6,348 nucleotides of DNA, taken from the NCBI GenBank assembly GCA_028697435.1, contig JAQVFD010000131.1:1-6348 (forward strand), given 5' to 3'. The DNA is from Clostridiaceae bacterium (GTDB taxonomy: Bacteria > Bacillota > Clostridia > Lutisporales > Lutisporaceae). Positions 1 to 5,234 of the stretch are shown here, piece by piece. A model generated the notes under the pieces. It was not told where the DNA came from and did no database searches. It saw only the letters and a list, made by a program, of their open reading frames with translations. Numbering within the stretch: position 1 is the first letter of the stretch; each line of letters starts with the position of its first letter. A program made the translations under genes and the position numbers.

Positions 1-484
1 AAGGAGGCCTCTGGACTCCCTGCTCCAATGGAGATCTGTATTGTCTTTCAGCACTGCTGAAATGACTTGAAGTAGCACACACAACAGCCTCCGCATATCC
101 TCCGTCAATCATAAGGGATCCCATACATAATGATTCGGACATGGTTGAACATGCCCCGTAAAGCCCGATAAAGGGTATCTGCAGTTCCCTTGCAGCAAAA
201 CCCGAGGATACTATTTGATTCAGCAGATCTCCCGCAAACATAAAATTAATATTTGCATTTGTTTTGCCTGAAGCGTTTATTGCATTTATTACAGCTTCCC
301 TGAGCATCTTACTCTCCGCTTTTTCCCAACTCTCTTCTCCGAAATAATCGTCCGTTAATACTTGATCGAAATATTGAGCAAGAGGACCCTCACCTTCTTT
401 TGGTCCTACTATTGAAGCGTTTGATATTATAGAGGGGGGTGCAGAAAACTTTAAAGTCTGTTTTCCCAATCTTTTCTGTGTCAT
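1..484 (-). CDS. spoVAD: Stage V sporulation protein AD, N-terminal part (cut by window edge)
   Basis: Only the first 161 codons are present; the gene runs off the left edge, and the family is usually about 340 residues. SpoVAD is a thiolase-fold protein of the forespore inner membrane that binds dipicolinic acid (DPA) and is needed for its uptake into the spore. The translation shows the family block VGPKEGEGPL at 26-35, the region around AGDLLNQ at 84-90, and GLYGACSTM at 107-115. Cys112 lies where thiolase-fold proteins carry their nucleophile. The ATG at 484 is 29 bases after the spoVAC stop, with a weak GGAAGTG Shine-Dalgarno at 490-496. An overlapping GTG just upstream is out of frame and hits a stop at once. 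It is the next gene after spoVAC, as in other spore formers. Identity is secure; the C-terminal part cannot be judged here. Confidence 0.95.
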   Translation of the reverse strand, partial: MTQKRLGKQTLKFSAPPSIISNASIVGPKEGEGPLAQYFDQVLTDDYFGEESWEKAESKMLREAVINAINASGKTNANINFMFAGDLLNQIVSSGFAARELQIPFIGLYGACSTMSESLCMGSLMIDGGYAEAVVCATSSHFSSAERQYRSPLEQGVQRPP

Positions 485-513
485 CCTATCACTTCCGATC
501 CCAAACTTTATGT

Positions 514-960
514 TTATTTGCCAAACACATAGTAAATAAGCCCTATAATTATAGATGTAGAAATTCCATAAACCAATACGGGTCCTGCAAGCACAAACAT
601 CTTAGCCCCTACCCCGAATACAAATCCTTCCCTCTTGAATTCCATAGCTGGGGAAACCATCGAGTTGGCAAACCCTGTGATCGGTACAATGCTTCCTGCC
701 CCCGCATGCTTTCCTATGCGGTCATATATTCCTATTCCTGTAAGAAAAGCCCCCAAAAATACCATTGAAGTGGCTGTAATTGAGGATACCGCTTCCTGAT
801 TGTAACCATAGTTTTTAGATGTATTTGATATAAATTGTGCCACATCACATATGAGACCTCCAACGATAAATGCCGAAATACAGTTCTTAAGATACGCAGG
901 TTTTGGCACTTTGTCCTTAATATACCGTTCATACTGCTTTGAACTCATTTTAGTTTTCAA
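514..960 (-). CDS. spoVAC: Stage V sporulation protein AC, membrane protein
   Basis: The product is 148 residues, normal for SpoVAC (about 150). SpoVAC is an integral protein of the forespore inner membrane in the SpoVA complex; it is described as a mechanosensitive channel involved in DPA movement. Visible features are a lysine-rich N-terminus ending in KPAYLKNC (20-27), a first hydrophobic segment at about 28-45 (AFIVGGLICDVAQF), a second at about 62-79, the conserved block GIGIYDRIGKHAGAGS (75-90) followed by VPITGFANSM, and a C-terminal hydrophobic segment at about 121-146. The start is TTG at 960: AGGAGAG at 969-975 leaves an 8-base spacer to it, whereas the in-frame ATG at 948 would be over 20 bases away. 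It lies 26 bases after a tiny ORF and 29 bases before spoVAD, so these are probably one transcript. Expression in the forespore under sigma-G is expected from the family. Confidence 0.96.
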   Translation of the reverse strand: MKTKMSSKQYERYIKDKVPKPAYLKNCISAFIVGGLICDVAQFISNTSKNYGYNQEAVSSITATSMVFLGAFLTGIGIYDRIGKHAGAGSIVPITGFANSMVSPAMEFKREGFVFGVGAKMFVLAGPVLVYGISTSIIIGLIYYVFGK

Positions 961-968
961 TAAACTTA

Positions 969-975
969 CTCTCCT
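969..975 (-). promoter_or_regulatory. Ribosome binding site that decides the TTG start of spoVAC
   Basis: AGGAGAG read on the minus strand lies 8 bases before the TTG at 960. The next in-frame ATG (codon 5, at 948) is too far from it, so the TTG start is preferred. Confidence 0.75.
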
Positions 976-986
976 ATTAGAAGTAT

Positions 987-1118
987 TTACTGCTTATACT
1001 CAAATACCCTGGCACTATTTTTAATTATCCTTGTATCTATATCACATCTAATCTCTTTTTCAGCTTCATTCTCAAAATTAAGGATATTCTTAAGCAGTTT
1101 AGACCTTTTTTTGTGCAT
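987..1118 (-). CDS. Small hypothetical protein (43 aa) upstream of spoVAC
   Basis: I do not recognise this protein. The ORF encodes 43 residues: a basic N-terminus (MHKKRSKLLKN), then a charged stretch with ENEAEKEIRCDIDTR and a short tail ending in FEYKQ. There is no membrane segment or known motif. A good Shine-Dalgarno, GGGGGAG at 1125-1131, sits 6 bases before the ATG at 1118. It starts 20 bases inside the end of the previous small ORF in another frame and ends 26 bases before the spoVAC start, so translational coupling in one transcript is likely. Its place corresponds to spoVAB in the Bacillus order, but the sequence has no resemblance to that hydrophobic protein. It could be a real small forespore protein or merely leader sequence; the ribosome binding site and tight packing favour a gene. 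Confidence 0.55.
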   Translation of the reverse strand: MHKKRSKLLKNILNFENEAEKEIRCDIDTRIIKNSARVFEYKQ

Positions 1119-1260
1119 AATACTCTCCCCCGGCTTCTTTAAATACAAGGGTTGCCTTTTCACGCTTTTCCTGAATCAGCTTACCGGCATAATAATCCCA
1201 GGAAAAATAGCTTATAGTTATAATCACGGAAAGTGCAAGTATAAGCTTAAAAATTTTCAT
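1099..1260 (-). CDS. Small hypothetical protein (53 aa) with one N-terminal membrane segment
   Basis: I do not recognise this protein. The ORF encodes 53 residues. The N-terminus MKIFKLILALSVIITISYF is a short basic start followed by about 16 hydrophobic residues, which fits a single membrane anchor or an uncleaved signal. A charged, probably helical tail follows (AGKLIQEKREKATLVFKEAG). The ATG at 1260 has GGAGTG 7 bases upstream, at 1268-1273. The end overlaps the next small ORF by 20 bases. It is the first ORF after the sigF terminator and sits where Bacillus has spoVAA, though it is far shorter than SpoVAA (about 206 residues) and shows no similarity that I can see. A sigma-G-like -10 box overlaps its start codon, so it might not be translated from that transcript. 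Whether it is a real gene is uncertain. Confidence 0.55.
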   Translation of the reverse strand: MKIFKLILALSVIITISYFSWDYYAGKLIQEKREKATLVFKEAGGEYYAQKKV

Positions 1261-1287
1261 TATGCAACACTCCATTACCCTTTATGC
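1258..1287 (-). promoter_or_regulatory. Candidate sigma-G (forespore) promoter for the spoVA genes
   Basis: On the minus strand, GCATAA (1282-1287) and CATAATG (1258-1264) are separated by 17 bases. The sigma-G consensus is close to GYATRA-N17/18-CATWMTA, so 12 of 13 positions agree. It lies between the sigF terminator and spoVAC, where a separate spoVA promoter is needed. The -10 box overlaps the ATG of the 53-residue ORF, so transcription would start inside that ORF and would carry only the 43-residue ORF, spoVAC and spoVAD. The pattern match is direct; its function is inferred. Confidence 0.4.
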
Positions 1288-1321
1288 AATTATTATTGGC
1301 GATTAAAGCAATTTAATACGC

Positions 1322-1350
1322 AAAAAAAATGTGACATAGTCACATTTTTT
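1322..1350 (-). terminator. Intrinsic terminator at the end of sigF
   Basis: A perfect 12-bp inverted repeat with a 3-base loop: AAAAAATGTGAC at 1324-1335 and GTCACATTTTTT at 1339-1350. Read on the minus strand, the TGTGAC stem is followed by eight T (1322-1329). It begins on the first base of the sigF stop codon (TGA, 1350-1352) and separates spoIIAA-spoIIAB-sigF from the spoVA genes. The core stem is only 6 bp and modest in GC, so some read-through is possible. The symmetry would let it work on either strand, but no plus-strand gene runs into it here. Confidence 0.8.
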
Positions 1351-2084
1351 CACATATTCCGTCTGAGCTTACCAATTATTTTCTTTTCAATCCTTGATAC
1401 CTGAACCTGTGTCATTCCCAACACCTTAGCCACCTGACACTGGGTCATGTCCTTAAAATACCGGAGCATAATAATCTGACGCTCCTTGGGCTCTAATGCG
1501 GTTAGTACCTCTTTCAGTGCCAATCTGTCTATTATTTCAATATCTTCTCCTTCATTGTAACTGATTTTATCAATTAGAAGTATTGGCGAACCATCATCCT
1601 GATGTATGGTTTCATATAGATATTCTGTACTTTGCACAGATTCCAACGCTACAGCCAGATCTTCTTTTGAAATCTCAAGTACTGACGCAATTTCAGTAAT
1701 AGTGGGTACTCTGCCAAAATCCTTTTCCAGTGTCTCTTTAGCTAAATGAGCCCTATTGGCAATTTCCTTAAGATTCCTGCTGACCTTTATTATACCGTCA
1801 TCCCTTAGAAATCTTTTAATTTCACCAATTATCATAGGTATTGCATAAGTAGAGAACTTTACATTATAATCAGTATCAAATTTTTTTATTGCCTTTAAAA
1901 GACCGATACTCCCAATCTGGAGTAGATCATCATATTCACAGCCTCTGTTTAGAAATCTCTTAACAACGCTTCTCACCAAACCGATATTATTTTCTACAAG
2001 GAAGTTCACTGCCTCTGAATCCCCGGCCTGCGCCCGGAATATTAATTCTAGGAATTCATCCTGGGTAAGCTCCACCCTTTCCAT
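1350..2084 (-). CDS. sigF: RNA polymerase sigma-F factor, forespore-specific
   Basis: This is the first compartment-specific sigma factor of sporulation, active in the forespore once released from SpoIIAB. With the start chosen here it has 244 residues, normal for the family. Region 2 spans about 30-100, with NIGLVRSVVKRF (33-44), the core-binding stretch DDLLQIGSIGLLKAIKKFD (52-70), and FSTYAIPMIIGEIKRFLRDD (77-96), which holds the -10 recognition and melting residues. Region 3 follows (VSRNLKEIAN, 101-110). Region 4 ends in the helix-turn-helix TQCQVAKVLGMTQVQVSRIEKKI (214-236). The ATG at 2084 is preferred to that at 2090, because GATGAGG (2092-2098) leaves 7 bases to the former but only 1 to the latter. 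It is the third gene of the spoIIA operon, 9 bases after spoIIAB, and is followed at once by a terminator. SigG is a close paralogue, but the spoIIAA-spoIIAB context identifies it as sigma-F. Confidence 0.96.
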   Translation of the reverse strand: MERVELTQDEFLELIFRAQAGDSEAVNFLVENNIGLVRSVVKRFLNRGCEYDDLLQIGSIGLLKAIKKFDTDYNVKFSTYAIPMIIGEIKRFLRDDGIIKVSRNLKEIANRAHLAKETLEKDFGRVPTITEIASVLEISKEDLAVALESVQSTEYLYETIHQDDGSPILLIDKISYNEGEDIEIIDRLALKEVLTALEPKERQIIMLRYFKDMTQCQVAKVLGMTQVQVSRIEKKIIGKLRRNM

Positions 2085-2091
2085 AGTCATA

Positions 2092-2098
2092 CCTCATC
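2092..2098 (-). promoter_or_regulatory. Ribosome binding site that decides the sigF start
   Basis: GATGAGG on the minus strand overlaps the spoIIAB stop codon (TGA, 2094-2096). It is 1 base from the upstream ATG (2090) and 7 bases from the ATG at 2084. Only the latter spacing suits initiation. The overlap with the spoIIAB stop suggests translational coupling of the anti-sigma factor and its sigma factor. Confidence 0.7.
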
Positions 2099-2525
2099 TA
2101 ACAGTCATTATTGTTTTAGTCATATATATGGTCGTACCTTCCCCGGTCTTCGATTCGACTTCCACCTTATCCATAAAGGTTTCCATGACCGTAAAACCCA
2201 TCCCTGATCTTTCAAGCTCCGGCTTAGAGGTGTAAAGCGGCTGCCTTGCAAGTTCAATATCTGATATTCCCACGCCAAAGTCCTTTACTTCTATTTCCAC
2301 CCTGTTACTTATTATCCTGGAAACAATAACAACAATTCCAATTTCACGCGAATATCCATGTATAATGGCATTTGTAACCGCTTCAGATACTGCAGTCTTA
2401 ATCTCTGCAAGTTCTTCAATTGTAGGATCCAGTTGTGCCGCAAATGCTGCTACTACAGATCTTGCAAAGCTTTCATTCTGTGATTTACTGAGGAATTCAA
2501 GTTTCATTTCGTTATCTGCTTTCAT
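2094..2525 (-). CDS. spoIIAB: Anti-sigma-F factor and serine kinase SpoIIAB
   Basis: SpoIIAB binds sigma-F and holds it inactive, and with ATP phosphorylates SpoIIAA. The 143 residues match the family length (146 in Bacillus subtilis) and align without gaps over most of the chain. It has the GHKL ATPase fold. Visible are SQNESFAR at 15-22, whose Arg22 corresponds to B. subtilis Arg20 at the partner-binding face; the N-box EIKTAVSEAVTNAIIHGY at 41-58, with Glu48 as general base and Asn52 for magnesium; DFGVGI at 82-87; the lid segment ARQPLYTSKPELERSG at 93-108; and GMGFT (108-112). The ATG at 2525 has AGGAG at 2536-2540, overlapping the end of spoIIAA, with a 10-base spacer. An in-frame ATG at codon 7 is a less likely start. 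It lies 7 bases after spoIIAA and 9 bases before sigF, so the three are cotranscribed and probably coupled. Confidence 0.97.
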   Translation of the reverse strand: MKADNEMKLEFLSKSQNESFARSVVAAFAAQLDPTIEELAEIKTAVSEAVTNAIIHGYSREIGIVVIVSRIISNRVEIEVKDFGVGISDIELARQPLYTSKPELERSGMGFTVMETFMDKVEVESKTGEGTTIYMTKTIMTVR

Positions 2526-2532
2526 TGTGTTA

Positions 2533-2874
2533 TCACTCCTTTATACTTGCAACGGCTTGCTTTTTGCCGGCATATATCTTAATAATCTTCTGCAATCCGC
2601 AAATCTCGCACAATCTCATTATCTGGGGTTTTACATTTATCATCCCTGCCTTGCCGCCGCTGTCAGCAATAAGCTTATATCGTCCTATTAACACGCCTAT
2701 TCCTGAGCTATCCATAAAACCCACCTGTCCCATATCGAAAAGAATGGATTTAGGATTTTTTGCTATAATCTCTTTGTCAATTTTGCTTCTGATCTCTTCA
2801 CAGGAATGATGATCAATATCTCCATTGATGCGAACAATCAGCAGTCTGTCAATATATTCAAAATCGATGCTCAT
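2533..2874 (-). CDS. spoIIAA: Anti-anti-sigma factor SpoIIAA
   Basis: SpoIIAA is a STAS-domain protein whose unphosphorylated form, produced by the SpoIIE phosphatase, displaces sigma-F from SpoIIAB. It has 113 residues, close to the 117 of B. subtilis. The motif FMDSSGIGVLIGRYK at 53-67 contains the phospho-acceptor: Ser57 corresponds to Ser58 of B. subtilis. GDIDHHSCEEIR at 18-29 matches the conserved GELDHHTAE region. The start at 2874 has a strong GGAGGG (2881-2886) with a 6-base spacer. An overlapping ATG at 2876-2878 is out of frame. It is the first gene of the operon, about 28 bases after the predicted sigma-H transcription start. No dacF gene precedes it, unlike in Bacillus; the next gene upstream is divergent. 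Both partners, SpoIIAB and sigma-F, are encoded directly downstream. Confidence 0.97.
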   Translation of the reverse strand: MSIDFEYIDRLLIVRINGDIDHHSCEEIRSKIDKEIIAKNPKSILFDMGQVGFMDSSGIGVLIGRYKLIADSGGKAGMINVKPQIMRLCEICGLQKIIKIYAGKKQAVASIKE

Positions 2875-2909
2875 TCATGTCCCTCCAGTTCAAATTCGTC
2901 TTTATTAAT

Positions 2910-2936
2910 ATTCCATACATTACAACATTTTCCTTC
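2910..2936 (-). promoter_or_regulatory. Sigma-H promoter of the spoIIA operon
   Basis: On the minus strand, GAAGGAAAA (2928-2936) matches the sigma-H -35 consensus RNAGGAWWW at every position. After 11 bases, ATGGAAT (2910-2916), followed by AT, matches RNNGAATWW at every position. The predicted transcript starts near 2903, about 28 bases before the spoIIAA ATG. Sigma-H control of spoIIA is established in Bacillus; this arrangement agrees. I saw no good Spo0A box (TGTCGAA) beside it. Confidence 0.8.
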
Positions 2937-3034
2937 AAAGAAATATGTATAGTTTTGTAATATTGATAAAATATAAATAGTCATTTTTTGTTGTATTACA
3001 GACAAATAAGCAAGATATATCGTATTTATATATA

Positions 3035-3063
3035 TCAATAAAATCAGTATTATGTGCTATAAT
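3035..3063 (+). promoter_or_regulatory. Housekeeping promoter (extended -10) for the glycosyltransferase-speE operon
   Basis: TGCTATAAT at 3055-3063 is a perfect extended -10 element (TGnTATAAT). Seventeen bases upstream, the -35 position holds only TCAATA (3035-3040), which is weak, as is common with extended -10 promoters. The transcript would begin near 3070, leaving a leader of about 30 bases before the ATG at 3100. It is divergent from the sigma-H promoter of spoIIA, with about 100 bases between the two. Confidence 0.65.
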
Positions 3064-3087
3064 ACTATTGACATTAAAAAGAGCTTT

Positions 3088-3092
3088 AGGAG
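3088..3092 (+). promoter_or_regulatory. Ribosome binding site that decides the glycosyltransferase start
   Basis: AGGAG lies 7 bases before the ATG at 3100. The longer in-frame ATG at 3052 lies upstream of the -10 box itself and has no Shine-Dalgarno, so it is not used. Confidence 0.8.
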
Positions 3093-3099
3093 TATAAAA

Positions 3100-4245
3100 A
3101 TGAACATATTGATTTTTTCCGTTTCAATAGGTAACGGACATGACCAGGTTGCCCATACATTAAGAAATGAGTTTATACGCCAGGATAACTCTTCAAGAGT
3201 AAGGATTATCAATACAATAAATTATATAAGCCCTTTACTGGATAAGGTCATTCTTGACAGTTACCTGAACATATTGAGGTTTTATCCGAAGGCCTGGGGA
3301 AAGATTTATGAGACGACCAACAAACTTGACCCTATAATAGATGTAAATGATATTGCCAACAGATTGACAGCCAGCAAACTCAGGAAAACAACGATAAACT
3401 TCAATCCGGACATTATAATATGCACTCACAGCTTTCCTGCTGCAATAGTTTCAAGCCTTAAACAAAAAAAGAGGATTGGATGCCCCCTTGTAACCGTAGT
3501 CACAGACTTCAATATCCATTCTTCTTATATTAACGATAGTACCGACCACTATGTAATACCCCATGAACACCTTACCTATGTTATGGAGAGTTTTGGCGTA
3601 CAAAAAGAAAAGGTGCTCCCCTTTGGAATCCCAATCAGAAATGAGTTCTGCGAATCTCATAATAGGGAAGAACTGCTTGCAAAACTGGGATATGAAGATA
3701 AGAAATCCATACTTGTGATGGGGGGCGGTCTTGGGTTGGGAGGTATTAACAGTATAGTAAAAGCCATCGACAGCTATATGGAAGGTATTCAGATTATTGC
3801 AGTTGCAGGAAGGAATAACAGGCTTGAGGCAAAGCTCAAGGATTTGTCTACAAAGAACAAGCTTGTGGTGTACGGATTCGTAAACAACATGCCTGAGCTT
3901 ATGGAGCTGTCCGATTGCATAATAAGCAAGCCCGGAGGTGTATCTGTGTCAGAAATTTTAAGCAAAGAAAAACCTTTGGTGATATTTTCTCCCCTTCCGG
4001 GACAAGAACATGAGAATGTTGAATTTCTTCTGAACTCAGGTGCTGCAGTTTATACTTCCGATGTCAGAAGGATACCTGCTCTTATTAACCAAATGTTTGA
4101 TTCCGAGATCAGGATGAAATGCTTCAAAGAATTGGCAGGATTATTGAAAAAGCCACATTCCGCTTATGATACCATACACTTTCTTACAGAAAAATATAGA
4201 CTGAACAAAAATTCAGATAAAGCATATAAAATGGAGGAAACTTAA
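3100..4245 (+). CDS. MGDG synthase/UgtP-type glycosyltransferase (GT-B fold, GT28-like)
   Basis: Predicted membrane-associated sugar transferase, 381 residues from the ATG at 3100. The N-terminal half resembles the MGDG-synthase domain: the glycine loop SIGNGHDQVA at 9-18 (usually GGGH in this family, with His14 kept), FNPDIIICTHSFPA at 101-114, and TDFNIHSSYINDSTDHYVIPHE at 135-156, a typical TDF-H-D-Y-V pattern. The C-terminal half is the nucleotide-sugar domain: ILVMGGGLGLGG at 204-215, YGFVNNMPELM at 258-268, SKPGGVSVSE at 276-285 and PLPGQEHENVEFL at 298-310. Relatives transfer glucose or galactose from UDP-sugars to diacylglycerol, making membrane glycolipids and lipoteichoic acid anchors. 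The donor and acceptor here cannot be read from the sequence. There is no signal peptide or membrane helix; a peripheral membrane location is inferred. Its TAA abuts the speE ATG, so the two genes form an operon. MurG is a more distant alternative, less likely because of the MGDG-type N-terminus. Confidence 0.85.
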   Translation: MNILIFSVSIGNGHDQVAHTLRNEFIRQDNSSRVRIINTINYISPLLDKVILDSYLNILRFYPKAWGKIYETTNKLDPIIDVNDIANRLTASKLRKTTINFNPDIIICTHSFPAAIVSSLKQKKRIGCPLVTVVTDFNIHSSYINDSTDHYVIPHEHLTYVMESFGVQKEKVLPFGIPIRNEFCESHNREELLAKLGYEDKKSILVMGGGLGLGGINSIVKAIDSYMEGIQIIAVAGRNNRLEAKLKDLSTKNKLVVYGFVNNMPELMELSDCIISKPGGVSVSEILSKEKPLVIFSPLPGQEHENVEFLLNSGAAVYTSDVRRIPALINQMFDSEIRMKCFKELAGLLKKPHSAYDTIHFLTEKYRLNKNSDKAYKMEET

Positions 4246-5079
4246 ATGGATTTATGGATAAAGGAAATGCAGAATGAAAATGCCGCAATGACATATAAGG
4301 TGAAAGAGACCTTACATACCGAAAAAACAGAATATCAGCATCTGGCAATACTGGATACCTATGAATTCGGCAGAATGCTTGTGCTGGATGGAATTGTCCA
4401 GACAACCATACGGGATGAATTTGCATATCATGAGATGATTACCCATGTACCGCTTTTTACTCACGAAAATCCTAAAAAAGTCTTAGTAATAGGCGGCGGT
4501 GACGGAGGTACCATCCGGGAGATACTTAAGCACAAGTCCGTTGAAAAGGCTGTATTATGCGAAATTGATGATAGAGTGGTAGAGCTTTCAAAAAAGTATC
4601 TTCCTGAAATAAGCTGCGGGCTTTCCGATCCCCGGGTTGAAGTATTTATCGGCGACGGCATAAAATATGTACAGGAACATAAGAACGAGTTTGATGTGGC
4701 AATCGTTGACTCAACAGATCCAATTGGTGCCGCCGAAGGACTTTTTAATGTAAACTTTTATAAATCCTTATATGACTGCCTGAGAGCAGACGGGATTTTT
4801 ACAGCTCAGACAGAGTCCCCCTTCTATTCACCGCAGATGGTGAAAAAGATTTTTGGCGACATCGAAAGCGTATTTCCGGTTACAAAGCTTTATATGGGAA
4901 CCGTACTTACATACCCCGGTGTTCACTGGAGTTTTACTATGGGCTCAAAGAAATATGACCCTGAGAGAATAGATATTAACAATATTTCTGAACTTGACAC
5001 GAAATACTATTATAAAGACCTGCACAAAGCCTGCTTCGTACTTCCGAAATATATTAAAGATCTGATAATGAAAAAATAA
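4246..5079 (+). CDS. speE: Spermidine synthase (polyamine aminopropyltransferase)
   Basis: Transfers the aminopropyl group of decarboxylated S-adenosylmethionine to putrescine, making spermidine and methylthioadenosine in the cytoplasm. The 277 residues match bacterial SpeE proteins (about 275-290). Features in order: an N-terminal beta domain with MLVLDGIVQTTIRDEFAYHEM (44-64, including YHE at 61-63); the nucleotide loop VLVIGGGDGGTIRE at 79-92; CEID at 105-108, whose Glu106 should hold the ribose; GDG at 136-138; the catalytic DSTDPIGAAEGLF at 155-167, with Asp155 and Asp158; and TQTESP-like AQTESPFYS at 187-195. The family residues needed for activity appear intact. The ATG follows the preceding TAA directly; GGAGG at 4233-4237, inside the upstream gene, gives an 8-base spacer, so translation is probably coupled. 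No speD (adenosylmethionine decarboxylase) is in the window. A decarboxylase of the Orn/Lys/Arg family lies 315 bases downstream. Confidence 0.96.
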   Translation: MDLWIKEMQNENAAMTYKVKETLHTEKTEYQHLAILDTYEFGRMLVLDGIVQTTIRDEFAYHEMITHVPLFTHENPKKVLVIGGGDGGTIREILKHKSVEKAVLCEIDDRVVELSKKYLPEISCGLSDPRVEVFIGDGIKYVQEHKNEFDVAIVDSTDPIGAAEGLFNVNFYKSLYDCLRADGIFTAQTESPFYSPQMVKKIFGDIESVFPVTKLYMGTVLTYPGVHWSFTMGSKKYDPERIDINNISELDTKYYYKDLHKACFVLPKYIKDLIMKK

Positions 5080-5110
5080 AATATTTATATGTGATTTTTA
5101 GTAATATTTA

Positions 5111-5139
5111 TTGCATTTTATATAGGATTGCCCTATAAT
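5111..5139 (+). promoter_or_regulatory. Candidate housekeeping promoter upstream of the terminator
   Basis: A perfect -10 box TATAAT (5134-5139) lies 17 bases after TTGCAT (5111-5116), which keeps the first three bases of TTGACA. Transcription would start near 5146 and meet the terminator at 5186-5223 after about 75 bases, giving either a short RNA or an attenuated leader for the decarboxylase. In so AT-rich a spacer a chance match is quite possible. Confidence 0.35.
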
Positions 5140-5185
5140 AAATTTGGTATTTGAATAGTATGACTAACTAAAAATCGCTCTGCAG

Positions 5186-5223
5186 AAGCCTGAACTTATT
5201 GCATCGAAGTTCAAGGCTTTTTT
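5186..5223 (+). terminator. Intrinsic terminator after speE
   Basis: AAGCCTGAACTT (5186-5197) pairs with AAGTTCAAGGCTT (5207-5219): 12 bp with one bulged A and a 9-base loop. The T run is 5218-5223. It lies 106 bases after the speE stop and reads only on the plus strand. It probably ends the glycosyltransferase-speE transcript. If the promoter at 5111-5139 is real, it could also act as an attenuator. Confidence 0.85.
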
Positions 5224-5234
5224 CATTAGTAAAA

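Noticed and set aside
439..768. Plus-strand ORF of 109 codons
   Set aside because: It lies antisense over spoVAD and spoVAC, has no ribosome site, and its sequence is not protein-like.
1111..1404. Plus-strand ORF of 97 codons
   Set aside because: It runs antisense through the tiny ORFs, the terminator and the sigF end, with no ribosome site. It is a shadow.
2365..2809. Plus-strand ORFs opposite spoIIAB and spoIIAA, some looking hydrophobic
   Set aside because: They are antisense to two certain genes, and the hydrophobic look comes from reading the complement of their codons.
2875..3010. Spo0A box (TGTCGAA) next to the spoIIA promoter
   Set aside because: The best candidates on the minus strand, TGTCTGT and AGACGAA, keep only 4 and 5 of 7 bases, and the latter lies downstream of the predicted transcript start.
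3014..3036. GATATAT/ATATATC inverted repeat near the glycosyltransferase -35 region
   Set aside because: The sequence is almost only A and T, so a 7-base symmetry is expected by chance.
3068..3098. TTGACA (3068-3073) and TATAAA (3093-3098) as a promoter
   Set aside because: The spacing is 19 bases, and the -10 would cover the spacer between ribosome site and ATG, so the transcript would start after the start codon.
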